NCBI RefSeq assembly: GCF_900182565.1 | Contig: NZ_FXTI01000005.1 | Location: 202,402 to 266,401 of the forward strand | Direction of reading: 5' to 3' | DNA length: 64,000 nucleotides | From: Melghirimyces algeriensis | Lineage (GTDB): Bacteria > Bacillota > Bacilli > Thermoactinomycetales > DSM-45169 | Part shown: one piece after another, positions 52,898-61,479 of the stretch | How positions within the stretch are numbered: position 1 is the stretch's first letter | How the letters are laid out: each line of letters starts with the position of its first letter | Position numbers and translations under genes: made by a program | Notes under the pieces: generated by a model | Database searches by the model: none | What the model saw: only the letters and a program-made list of their open reading frames with translations | What the model was told of the DNA's origin: nothing

Positions 52898-54400
52898 ATG
52901 AGCAACCTACCAAAAAAAACAGACGCTATCTTAATTGGTGCTGGAATCATGAGCGCGACTTTGGGGTCATTACTGAAAGAACTGGCATCTGAATGGGAAA
53001 TCAAAGTGTTTGAGAAACTGGAAAATGCAGGGGAAGAAAGCTCTAATGAATGGAATAATGCGGGTACGGGCCATTCTGCACTGTGTGAGCTTAACTATAC
53101 ATCCGAAAAATCTGACGGATCGATAGATATTAAGAAAGCTATAAAAATTAATGAACAATTTCAGCTTTCCAGGCAGTTTTGGTCTTATCTTGTAGACCGC
53201 AATCTGATTCGTAATCCGCAAGACTTCATCATGCCGATACCTCATATGAGTTTTGTACAAGGGGAAGAAAATGTATCGTTTTTGAAAAAACGTTTTGACG
53301 CACTGTCCAACAACCCCTTGTTTCAAGGGATGCAGTTTTCCGATGACCCCGAAAAACTGAAGGAATGGATGCCGCTGATCATGGAAGGACGTACATGGAA
53401 TGAACCAATCGCGGCAACCAGAATCGACTCTGGAACAGATGTTAATTTTGGTGCTTTAACACGCATGTTGTTTGACCATTTAAAGAGTAAAAACGTCGAG
53501 ATAAACTACAATCATAATGTCAAGGATATTAAACGTACCAGCGACGGCTTGTGGGAAGTAAAAGTGCATGATATCAACAGCGGCAAAATCGAATACCATA
53601 CTGCAAAGTTCGTCTTTATCGGCGGTGGGGGCGGAAGTCTACCTTTACTGCAAAAAACCGGTATCCCTGAATCAAAACATATTGGTGGATTCCCGGTAAG
53701 TGGACTATTTATGGTATGTAACAATCCGGACGTTGTAGCACAGCATCATGCAAAAGTATACGGTAAAGCTAAGGTTGGTGCTCCTCCAATGTCTGTTCCG
53801 CATCTTGATACAAGATATATCAACAACAAAAAAACATTGCTGTTTGGACCATTTGCTGGCTTCTCACCAAAGTTCTTAAAAACGGGTTCAAATCTTGATT
53901 TGATAGGTTCCGTGAAACCCAATAATGTCCTCACGATGTTAGCGGCAGGCATTAAAGAGATGGCACTGACAAAATATCTGATCCAACAAGTACTGTTATC
54001 AAATGAAAAACGCATGGAAGAATTGCGTGAATTTATTCCGAACGCCAAAAGTAAGGATTGGGATTTAGTGGTAGCGGGCCAACGTGTGCAAGTGATCAAA
54101 GATACGGATGCCGGCGGGAAAGGAACACTTCAATTTGGTACGGAAGTTGTTAGTGCCGCTGATGGTTCAATCGCCGCATTGCTCGGCGCTTCTCCGGGTG
54201 CTTCCACTGCCGTTCACGTTATGCTTGAGGTATTGGAAAAATGCTTCCCGCAACATATGCAAGAGTGGAAACCGAAAATAAAAGAAATGATTCCTTCTTA
54301 TGGCCTGTCACTAGTGGAAAACCCAGATATTTTCCAAGAAATTCATACTTCAACAGCGCAGACGCTTGGTCTAATCAAAAAAGAACTGGTCTATAGTTAA
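52898..54400 (+). CDS. mqo: Malate:quinone oxidoreductase
   Basis: This FAD-dependent enzyme oxidises malate to oxaloacetate and passes electrons to quinone. The 500-residue protein has the family opening DAILIGAGIMSATLGSLLKEL, NEWNNAGTGHSALCELNYT and the C-terminal FGTEVVSAADGSIAALLGASPGAS. AAGGGGAAG precedes the start. The gene and its flanks are clearly richer in A and T, with many A/T-ending codons, than the neighbours on both sides, which suggests separate acquisition. Confidence 0.95.
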   Translation: MSNLPKKTDAILIGAGIMSATLGSLLKELASEWEIKVFEKLENAGEESSNEWNNAGTGHSALCELNYTSEKSDGSIDIKKAIKINEQFQLSRQFWSYLVDRNLIRNPQDFIMPIPHMSFVQGEENVSFLKKRFDALSNNPLFQGMQFSDDPEKLKEWMPLIMEGRTWNEPIAATRIDSGTDVNFGALTRMLFDHLKSKNVEINYNHNVKDIKRTSDGLWEVKVHDINSGKIEYHTAKFVFIGGGGGSLPLLQKTGIPESKHIGGFPVSGLFMVCNNPDVVAQHHAKVYGKAKVGAPPMSVPHLDTRYINNKKTLLFGPFAGFSPKFLKTGSNLDLIGSVKPNNVLTMLAAGIKEMALTKYLIQQVLLSNEKRMEELREFIPNAKSKDWDLVVAGQRVQVIKDTDAGGKGTLQFGTEVVSAADGSIAALLGASPGASTAVHVMLEVLEKCFPQHMQEWKPKIKEMIPSYGLSLVENPDIFQEIHTSTAQTLGLIKKELVYS

Positions 54401-55074
54401 TTCTTTGGATGTTTATGGAAATTATTGCCATAAGGAGAGAGACCGGAATGGCAATGATAAAAAACAGAATAGTGAGAATGATTGTGTTGTTAGAGCAAAA
54501 GCTGTAAGTAATAAGTACAACCAGGCATAGTTGATTGGTGTCCAGTTACTATACTTTTCGAACCTTTATCGGAAATGCAACAATTGGCTTTCCATTTCCA
54601 GGGATTTATAAGACCATTCTAGAATGACACTCGACGGTCTCTCTCTTCCATTCCTTTTCCAAATTCAAAAACACCATGTTCTTTCGCTTGACCTGATCCG
54701 CTCCATCTAGGCAGCCCACTTATGATATATCTCACTGTTCTTGAAACGATTTGAAAGTATAAAACATACATAATAATATCAAGAAACCTTTTGGATGTAC
54801 TCAGTAGGCAATAGAATATCCCTCTTTAGATTTAAACTAATTTTTTCATTTATTAATATAAAATTAATTTGATATATGTGTAATATACATAGTTTGGATT
54901 GGTTATTTGTTAAAATATATAGGTGAACCCGTGTAGACGTACTCTCAAAATGGATGTATCAAAAACGTAACTTTCTAACTTGAACAAGATCCTCCAAAAC
55001 TCTTATAAAACCCCTCTTGGGCAATTCCATCGGTGTTCTTACCTTCCAACACCTAAATGGTAATTATTTCTTCA
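54401..55074. other. AT-rich intergenic stretch without a recognisable gene
   Basis: About 670 bases follow mqo before the yhfZ promoter. I find no frame of gene quality. A 19-codon frame at 54449 (ATG after AAGGAGAGAG) is the only one with a good ribosome binding site, and it may be a remnant. Composition is similar to mqo and unlike the yhf genes. Confidence 0.6.
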
Positions 55075-55103
55075 TTGTGATTTCTGATAATTAATGATAG
55101 TAT
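55075..55103 (+). promoter_or_regulatory. Sigma-A promoter of the yhf operon
   Basis: TTGTGA (55075-55080) and TAGTAT (55098-55103) are separated by 17 bases. The start point would fall near 55110, inside the palindrome at 55109-55122. Confidence 0.65.
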
Positions 55104-55108
55104 CAAAG

Positions 55109-55122
55109 TACAATATATTGTA
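55109..55122. promoter_or_regulatory. Palindromic operator, probably for YhfZ
   Basis: TACAATATATTGTA is a perfect 14-base palindrome covering the expected transcription start, 16 bases before the yhfZ ATG. It suits autoregulation by the GntR-like YhfZ protein. Confidence 0.55.
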
Positions 55123-55138
55123 TATTGGAGAATGATAG

Positions 55139-56071
55139 ATGAGAGAAAGTGTAGAAGCATTTTATTCGAAAAACGGAAAAGTTGCCCAGAAGCTCGCCCA
55201 AGAGTTCATCGGAAAAAGGGTCGGGGAACGGTTGCCAAGGATTGATGACTTTGTAAACGCTTTAGGTTCAGCCAGAGGAACGGTTCAGGGGGCCATGAGA
55301 CTTCTGCAACAGACAAACGCGGTTCAGCTGGAGTCCAGAGGGCACCTGGGAACCTATCTGATCAAGAAGGATCAGGCTCTGTTATGGGAACTGGCTGGCC
55401 GGGGTACATTGGTCTCAATGATGCCACTTCCTTACTCCCGCCGCTATGAAGGTCTGGCCACCGGACTGACGGAGGAATTCAACAAGTCCGGAATTCCCTT
55501 TACCATCGCTCACATGCGAGGCGGTAACCACCGCATTGAAGCACTTCGGTCCCACCGATGCGATTTCGTGGTATTGTCCCGCTGGGCGGCTGAAGAAGCT
55601 TGCCGACGATACAACGACCTCAAGGTGTATAAACATTTGGGTGAACAAACCTTCGTCGATCGTCACGGCATTCTGTTTGCCGATCAGGAAGCTGATCAGA
55701 TTCAGTCCGGGATGCGGGTGGGGATCGACTCATCCTCCTCTGATCAGAGCGATCTGACCGGTGCGGAATGCCAGGGGCTCAATGTTCAGTGCATTGAAGT
55801 GAACTATATGCAGCTTTTTCGGTTATTGGAAAACGGGCAGATCGATGCGGCGATTTGGAATCTGGATGAAATTCCACCAGGATCACCATGGGGAATCGGC
55901 ACTTTTCGATCGGAGGCTGCCCAGGAGATGAGCCGCCGGCTATCTGAAGCGTCTCTGCTCATCCGAGACTCGGAAGAAGATGTGGCTGAAGTATTGGAAA
56001 CCCTGTCATTTGATGAGGTTATCCGGATTCAAGAGGCTGTTCTTCATGGCGAGAGGGTCCCACATTATTGA
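55139..56071 (+). CDS. yhfZ: YhfZ-type transcription regulator
   Basis: The 310-residue protein has a winged-helix N-terminus (about 10-75: GERLPRIDDFVNALGSARGTVQGAMRLL), resembling GntR-type domains. A C-terminal ligand-binding domain (about 90-300) resembles periplasmic-binding or solute-binding folds (SMMPLPYSRRYEGLATGLTEEF). It matches YhfZ of the enterobacterial yhf operon. It heads the operon and probably controls it in response to an unknown ligand. The ATG at 55139 follows GGAGAATGATAG. Confidence 0.88.
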   Translation: MRESVEAFYSKNGKVAQKLAQEFIGKRVGERLPRIDDFVNALGSARGTVQGAMRLLQQTNAVQLESRGHLGTYLIKKDQALLWELAGRGTLVSMMPLPYSRRYEGLATGLTEEFNKSGIPFTIAHMRGGNHRIEALRSHRCDFVVLSRWAAEEACRRYNDLKVYKHLGEQTFVDRHGILFADQEADQIQSGMRVGIDSSSSDQSDLTGAECQGLNVQCIEVNYMQLFRLLENGQIDAAIWNLDEIPPGSPWGIGTFRSEAAQEMSRRLSEASLLIRDSEEDVAEVLETLSFDEVIRIQEAVLHGERVPHY

Positions 56072-56087
56072 ATAGGAGGGAAAACTG

Positions 56088-56450
56088 ATGTTACCAGAAG
56101 AAGTGCAGGAACGGTTGGACCTGTTGCTCCAAAGCGGACAGATTCAATCCGACACCGATCACAGAATCCGTAAAAACCTAGTCCGGTTGATCGAGGAAAA
56201 AACCATCGATCCCAGAAAGGAAAGCATGGGCCCCTTTTCCAGCCATCTGGCCATCGCCGTTGAGAGAATCCGGAAAGGAGAAGCTTTAACGAACGGCAAT
56301 GACCAAGTGGATGAAGTAGTCAGAGAGCGTCCGGATCTGTACCGGAAAGCCGATGAACTGCTCGGTGGTTGTCTAGAGGTGTCAGAACCAGCAGCCACCC
56401 CAGCTGAAACGGGTTTTATCACCCTTTATCTGGCTCTGTTGCAGGATTAA
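56088..56450 (+). CDS. yhfY: Stand-alone PRD-domain protein (YhfY type)
   Basis: The 120-residue protein is a single PTS regulation domain. A conserved histidine lies in FSSHLAIAVERIRKGEAL, and a second domain-typical helix ends GFITLYLALLQ. PRDs are normally phosphorylated by PTS proteins to tune regulators. Here there is no DNA-binding part, so it may act on YhfZ or on the transporter. It lies 16 bases after yhfZ. Confidence 0.82.
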   Translation: MLPEEVQERLDLLLQSGQIQSDTDHRIRKNLVRLIEEKTIDPRKESMGPFSSHLAIAVERIRKGEALTNGNDQVDEVVRERPDLYRKADELLGGCLEVSEPAATPAETGFITLYLALLQD

Positions 56451-56514
56451 TCCATAGGGAAAGGGGATTCTACCTCTTTCCCGCCCGAAAAGTAAAAAAA
56501 GGGGGAATATTATT

Positions 56515-56877
56515 ATGATTCGAATCGCCATCGGCGGACTGCGCAAAGAACTGATTCAGAAGGCGGCGAATGAAGCGGGACAGGGACAAGTGGAAACCAT
56601 CATCTCTTCCGACTTTGAAGCCGTAAAAATGGTGAAAGCGGGAAAAGCTGATTATTACCTGGGGGCATGTAACAGCGGTGGTGGTGCGGCTCTTTCCGTG
56701 GCCATCGGCATTCTGGGCTATGCCAATTGCTCCACTGTCGCTAAAGCGGGCGGTCGGCCGAAACAATCGGAGATTGAGAAACGGGTGCAAGAAGGAAAGG
56801 TGGCTTTCGGCATGTCGGTGGAAACGATTGAAGAAGCTGTTCCGATGATTGTGGAAAGCATTTTGAAAGCCAAATAA
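56515..56877 (+). CDS. yhfU: YhfU family protein (DUF2620)
   Basis: The 120-residue protein opens IRIAIGGLRKELIQKAAN. It has a glycine-rich centre, YYLGACNSGGGAALSVAIG, and resembles a small alpha/beta domain such as PTS IIB-like or other partner subunits. A cysteine precedes the glycine stretch. The function is unknown. It always pairs with yhfT in the yhf operon, so it may be a transporter partner; that is inference. Confidence 0.88.
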   Translation: MIRIAIGGLRKELIQKAANEAGQGQVETIISSDFEAVKMVKAGKADYYLGACNSGGGAALSVAIGILGYANCSTVAKAGGRPKQSEIEKRVQEGKVAFGMSVETIEEAVPMIVESILKAK

Positions 56878-56902
56878 TGGACGATAAGAGGAGGAACGGA
56901 GC

Positions 56903-58222
56903 ATGGAATTTTCCCTTCTAAAACTGATTTTGGTCGCTGGGCTAACGGCCTTAACTGCCCTCCTTTCCTACTATGGCCGGGCGGTCTTCCACGACGGAAT
57001 CCGACCGATCATGCCGGAGTTCATTGAGGGACGCATGAAGCGGCCAGAACTGGCCTCAATCTCCTTTGGTCTCAGCGTCGGTTTTATCGCTTCGGTAGGG
57101 ATCGCTTTCACCCTGTCTACCAAACTGTTAAACCCTTGGCTGCTTTTTCTTCCCACGGACATCCTGGGCGTTTTTGCCTCCCGGGCCTGGTTGGCCGCTC
57201 TTTTGGGAGGTGCCTGGGGCATCGCCGTAGTGAGCGGTTTGACTGCCGTCCAATCCGTCTTTGGAGTATTTCCTATTGACTTTATTGGAGCTCTCGGTGA
57301 ATTGAGCTCCCCGGTGCTGGCCGGTTTTGCCCTCTTTCCGATCTTGGCGATCACTTACCAGTTCGGCTGGAAAAAAGGCGCCTTCTCTGGAGTTGTTGTC
57401 CTGCTTGTACGCCAGCTGATCGAACAAGGATGGATTCTGCCAAAGGACTTCAAACTTCTGCCCGAAGCGGGCGAATTATTTGTCGGTACCCTTCTCTTGG
57501 TCATGTTCGCTCTGATCAGAGACCGGGGACGCGATTCCTCAGAAATGGGAGAAGAAAGGTCACTCTTCGAGGAACGGACGCAGCGGATCCGCAAAGGTCT
57601 TCCCCTCTTCGCCGTCACTGGAGCTCTGATCGCCGTTATCGCCAATTTGGGGTACTTTGCGGGCTCGGAAGTTTCCATATTCACCTTGCAAAAAGCCTAT
57701 TCCGCTTCGGATCTGTCCCAGGAACAGGCCTTGATCCAGCAGGCGGCCCTCGCCGATTTCCTGCGTGGGATCGGGTTTATCCCACTTATCGTCACCACTG
57801 CTTTAACGACCGGAGTATACGGGGTGGTGGGGCTGACCTTTATTTTCCCAATCGCCTATCTCTCCCCCAATCCCTTTATAGCTGCCATCGGCGGTGCTCT
57901 GATGATAACTTTGGAGATCCTTTTGCTGTCTAAAGTCGGGAAGGTGTTGGAGAAATTCCCTTCTCTGCGAGAAGCCTCCGACAGCATTCGCACAGCGATC
58001 ACCAATATCATGGAGATTGCATTGCTCCTCGGTTCGGTGCTGGCTGTGCTCAAAATGGGTCAATTCACCGGATTCTCAATTTTTGTCGCTCTCTACGCGA
58101 TCAACGAAGCTCTCGGACGCCCGGTGATCCGCCTTGCCGCGTCTCCTTTGGCCGCTATCCTAACGGGGCTGATCCTCAACATCCTGTACCTTCTGCAACT
58201 GTTCACCCCGGCAGCGGGTTAA
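56903..58222 (+). CDS. yhfT: YhfT integral membrane protein
   Basis: The 439-residue protein has about eleven hydrophobic helices and the family opening LKLILVAGLTALTALLSYYGRAVFHDGIRPI. It is the only membrane protein of the operon and is the best candidate for the uptake permease. The substrate is unknown. Its pairing with YhfU and a PRD protein recalls PTS-linked systems, although no classical PTS signature is seen. Confidence 0.88.
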   Translation: MEFSLLKLILVAGLTALTALLSYYGRAVFHDGIRPIMPEFIEGRMKRPELASISFGLSVGFIASVGIAFTLSTKLLNPWLLFLPTDILGVFASRAWLAALLGGAWGIAVVSGLTAVQSVFGVFPIDFIGALGELSSPVLAGFALFPILAITYQFGWKKGAFSGVVVLLVRQLIEQGWILPKDFKLLPEAGELFVGTLLLVMFALIRDRGRDSSEMGEERSLFEERTQRIRKGLPLFAVTGALIAVIANLGYFAGSEVSIFTLQKAYSASDLSQEQALIQQAALADFLRGIGFIPLIVTTALTTGVYGVVGLTFIFPIAYLSPNPFIAAIGGALMITLEILLLSKVGKVLEKFPSLREASDSIRTAITNIMEIALLLGSVLAVLKMGQFTGFSIFVALYAINEALGRPVIRLAASPLAAILTGLILNILYLLQLFTPAAG

Positions 58223-58241
58223 CGATAAAGGAGATGATATC

Positions 58242-59159
58242 ATGGGACAAAAGATACGGACCGTCACTGGGGATCTTATTCCGGAGCGATTCGGGGCAAC
58301 CCTGATTCATGAACACGTGATTTTGGACCTTTCCCCTATCCGCGGTAACCGGGACGCCATCCTCGCCGACTCCGAACCTTTGAACCGAGAGTTGGAACGC
58401 TTGAAGCATTCCGGCTGTGATGGGATCGTGGAAGTGACCAACCGGGGGATGGGCCGAGATGTCCGTTCCCTGAAAACCTTATCGGAACGGCATGGGATCC
58501 CCGTCGTGGCATCGACGGGCTTCTATAAACAGACGTATTATCCTGATCAAGTATTTGAGCAGAGCGAGGAAGAACTGGCGGAGCTGTTCGTATCTGAATT
58601 GACGGAAGGGATCGGTAGAAGCGGTATCCGTGCTGGAATCATCGCTGAAATCGGCAGCAGCCTGAACGAAATCACCCGGGACGAGGATAAAGTCTTCCGG
58701 GCCGCAATTCGTGCACAACGGGTAACAGGAGCTCCATTGAGCACCCATTGTGAGCTGGGAACCATGGGCTCCGCCCAAATGAGGCTCTTTTCCCGAATGG
58801 ATGCCGATTCGTCCAAGATCTCCATTGGTCACCAGGATCTAAATGGGGACCGGACCGAGTACGAGTCGCTGATCAAAGCTGGATTCTACATTCAGTTTGA
58901 TACCATCGGCAAAAACAACTACCGCTCCGATGAAGACCGGTTGAACGATCTGCTGTGGCTCCTAGACAAAGGATACACAAACCGGCTGATGCTCTCTTGC
59001 GACATTACAAAGCAATCTTATCTGAAGGTCAATGGTGGCTTCGGTTACGAATACATGTTCACGCATTTCTTACCGAAGCTGAGATCACACGGTGTCGACC
59101 AGCAGGCAATCGATGCCATGATGGTGGATAACCCGCGACGCTTCCTTGCCTTCGCATAA
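58242..59159 (+). CDS. php: Phosphotriesterase-homology protein (PHP/YhfV)
   Basis: The 305-residue amidohydrolase-type protein has the metal motif HEHVILD near residue 24, the later His in STHCELG and GHQDLNGDR, and the last aspartate in LSCDITKQS. The usual bridging lysine position has E in IIAEIGSSLNE, as in PHP-type members. Relatives include lactonases and phosphotriesterases; the natural substrate here is unknown. It is central in the operon. Confidence 0.88.
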   Translation: MGQKIRTVTGDLIPERFGATLIHEHVILDLSPIRGNRDAILADSEPLNRELERLKHSGCDGIVEVTNRGMGRDVRSLKTLSERHGIPVVASTGFYKQTYYPDQVFEQSEEELAELFVSELTEGIGRSGIRAGIIAEIGSSLNEITRDEDKVFRAAIRAQRVTGAPLSTHCELGTMGSAQMRLFSRMDADSSKISIGHQDLNGDRTEYESLIKAGFYIQFDTIGKNNYRSDEDRLNDLLWLLDKGYTNRLMLSCDITKQSYLKVNGGFGYEYMFTHFLPKLRSHGVDQQAIDAMMVDNPRRFLAFA

Positions 59160-59172
59160 AGGGGGAGACGAG

Positions 59173-60282
59173 ATGAACCAACGAATTTTAACCCACATGA
59201 CAATCGATGAAGCCAAAGAGAAACAGTTTCGACTGGTCTCCGCCATTGCGCGGGAATTTACAGGAAACCAATTCCTATCTCAGGGAGATGTGGGCGTTGT
59301 GCCAGACTGGGGTCGTCCAGTGCAGACGACCAGAGTGGAGCGGGTGCTTGCCCACATGTTCGGAACCGAGGCTTGCACCTTGGTACGGGGGGCGGGAACC
59401 GGGGCAATCCGTTCCCTCTTAAGCGTCCTGCTGAAACCGGGGAGCCCTCTATTCATCCACACTGGTCCCGTTTACACCACCACCGAGGAAACCTTTCACA
59501 TGATGGGCTTGATGCCCCGTAGGGTTGACTACAATGACGGGGAAGCGGTGGAAAGAGCCCTCAAGGAAGACACAGAGTGCCGTCTGTTCTTCGTCCAGCA
59601 CTCCCGACAGCAACCGGAGGACTCCTATGACCTAAAAGGGTTGATTGAACAGGTCCGTCGCTTGCGTCCAGATCTTCCAATCATCGTCGATGACAACTAC
59701 ACGGTCTTCAAAACCCCACAAATCGGGGTGGAACTGGGTGCCTCCCACTCCTGCTTCTCCGGTTTCAAACTGCTGGGTCCGCCCGGAATCGGGGTCGTTG
59801 TCGGAGAGGAAAAAGCCATTAAAGAAATTTGGCGGCGCAACTACTCCGGCGGTGGCCAGGTACAGGGCTTCGAAGCGATGGAACTCCTGCGATCGATGGT
59901 GCTGGCCCCGGTAGCCATCGCTGTCCAGACGGAACAGGTGGACATCCTGTGCGAAAAGCTTAACCAAGGCGAGGTCCCACAGGTGGAAAAGGCGTATATC
60001 ACCAACTCCCAGTCGAAAAACGTCATTGTTGAATTGAAAGAACCGATCTCTCCGGAAGTAATCGCCGCCAGCGAGAAACATGGAGCGGCGATCCACCCAG
60101 TCGGCGCGGAGTCCCGCTATGAGGTATTACCGATGATCTACCGAGTATCGGGAACCTTCCTGAAGAGTCGACCGGAGCTGGCGAAACATGGCATCCGCAT
60201 TAATCCCATGCGCGCTGGTGCTGAACTGACGGTGGAGATTCTGCGAAAGGCGATTACCGATGTGATGAAGGAGCGGACATAA
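59173..60282 (+). CDS. yhfS: YhfS PLP-dependent aminotransferase/lyase-like protein
   Basis: The 369-residue fold-type I PLP protein has VRGAGTGAIRSLLSVLL for phosphate binding, PIIVDDNYTVFKTP with the cofactor-stacking aspartate, and the Schiff-base lysine in CFSGFKLLGPPGIGV. It resembles the cysteine desulfurase and cystathionine-lyase side of the family. ATG 59173 follows AAGGGGGAG. The reaction is unknown. Confidence 0.85.
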   Translation: MNQRILTHMTIDEAKEKQFRLVSAIAREFTGNQFLSQGDVGVVPDWGRPVQTTRVERVLAHMFGTEACTLVRGAGTGAIRSLLSVLLKPGSPLFIHTGPVYTTTEETFHMMGLMPRRVDYNDGEAVERALKEDTECRLFFVQHSRQQPEDSYDLKGLIEQVRRLRPDLPIIVDDNYTVFKTPQIGVELGASHSCFSGFKLLGPPGIGVVVGEEKAIKEIWRRNYSGGGQVQGFEAMELLRSMVLAPVAIAVQTEQVDILCEKLNQGEVPQVEKAYITNSQSKNVIVELKEPISPEVIAASEKHGAAIHPVGAESRYEVLPMIYRVSGTFLKSRPELAKHGIRINPMRAGAELTVEILRKAITDVMKERT

Positions 60283-60283
60283 C

Positions 60284-61453
60284 ATGTTCTTATCGGTCAC
60301 TTTGTCACGAAATCCGGAACTAGCAGAATACGCCGTCCATCTCCACCGCACGGGGCAAATCCGTCCCAACACCTATGTGTTGGACCTGGACACCATCCGT
60401 TACAACGCGCAACAACTGGTGGATACCGCCTACCGTAACGGGATTCACCTCTACATGATGACCAAACAGTTGGGCCGGATCCCTGAGGTAGCCCAAGCCA
60501 TCACTGACAGCGGGATCACAAAAGCGGTAGCGGTCGACCCCTGGGAAGCCCTCCATTTGGCTCAAGCCGGAATCGCTTTGGGAAACGTGGGTCATCTGGT
60601 CCAGATTCCTTCCTCGATGGTTGACGAAATCGTCTCCTGCCAACCGGAGGTGATCACTGTCTTTTCCGTGGAGAAGGCGAAGGAGATTTCCGATGCTGCA
60701 CAAAAACAGGGGAAAATCCAGGATCTTCTCCTAAAAGTAGTGGCAAAGGGAGATGTGGTGTTTGAAGGTCAGTGGGGCGGATTCCGGGAGGAGGAGGTAC
60801 GTTCAGCTGTCAGCCGTATCCGCCAGCTACCCGGTGTCCATATCGCCGGTGTCACTTCATTTCCCTGCTTCCTCTTCAATGGAGAATGCCTTCAACCGAC
60901 CGAAAACGTTCACACCTTGTTGCGTTGTGCCGAAATGTTGGAAACAGAACTGGGAGAACCCTTGAAACAAATCAACGCTCCCAGTGCCACTGCCTGTGCC
61001 ACCATTCCACTCCTGCGACAATTAGGGGCCACCCACGGCGAGCCCGGTCATGCTCTGACCGGTACGACTCCCCTTCACCAACGTCCGGGACAATTGGAAC
61101 GCCCCGCCATGGTTTATGTGAGTGAGGTCTCACACACGGATGGAGAAACGGCCTACGTCTTTGGCGGAGGTCATTACCGCCGTTCCCATATGAAAGGGGC
61201 ATTGGTGGGAAAGTCTTTCCCCGAAATGGCAAATCGTCGACTGGATGCGACAGAGCTGGCTCCCGAATCGATCGATTATTACACGGGTCTCAAGATGGAT
61301 GGCCAAAACGTCGATGTGGGAGATACGGCTCTCTATTCCTTCCGTACCCAGATCTTTGTCACCCGCGCTGAAGTGGTGGTGGTAGAAGGATTACAAGAGG
61401 GTCATCCCACCCTCGTAGGGGTTTATGACTCCCTCGGAAAACGGCTCCGTTAA
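60284..61453 (+). CDS. yhfX: YhfX alanine-racemase-like PLP protein
   Basis: The 389-residue protein has a fold-type III PLP barrel (about 25-260) with the cofactor lysine in YMMTKQLGRIPEVAQA. A C-terminal beta domain is rich in HTDGETAYVFGGGHYRR. It is close to alanine and ornithine racemase-like proteins, so a racemase or epimerase of an amino compound is likely. It lies one base after yhfS. Confidence 0.87.
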   Translation: MFLSVTLSRNPELAEYAVHLHRTGQIRPNTYVLDLDTIRYNAQQLVDTAYRNGIHLYMMTKQLGRIPEVAQAITDSGITKAVAVDPWEALHLAQAGIALGNVGHLVQIPSSMVDEIVSCQPEVITVFSVEKAKEISDAAQKQGKIQDLLLKVVAKGDVVFEGQWGGFREEEVRSAVSRIRQLPGVHIAGVTSFPCFLFNGECLQPTENVHTLLRCAEMLETELGEPLKQINAPSATACATIPLLRQLGATHGEPGHALTGTTPLHQRPGQLERPAMVYVSEVSHTDGETAYVFGGGHYRRSHMKGALVGKSFPEMANRRLDATELAPESIDYYTGLKMDGQNVDVGDTALYSFRTQIFVTRAEVVVVEGLQEGHPTLVGVYDSLGKRLR

Positions 61454-61479
61454 TCAAATGAGACAGGAAGGGGAAGAGA

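Noticed and set aside
54449..54508. 19-codon frame with AAGGAGAGAG upstream
   Set aside because: It is too short and without recognisable character; it may be a remnant, so it is only mentioned in the intergenic entry.
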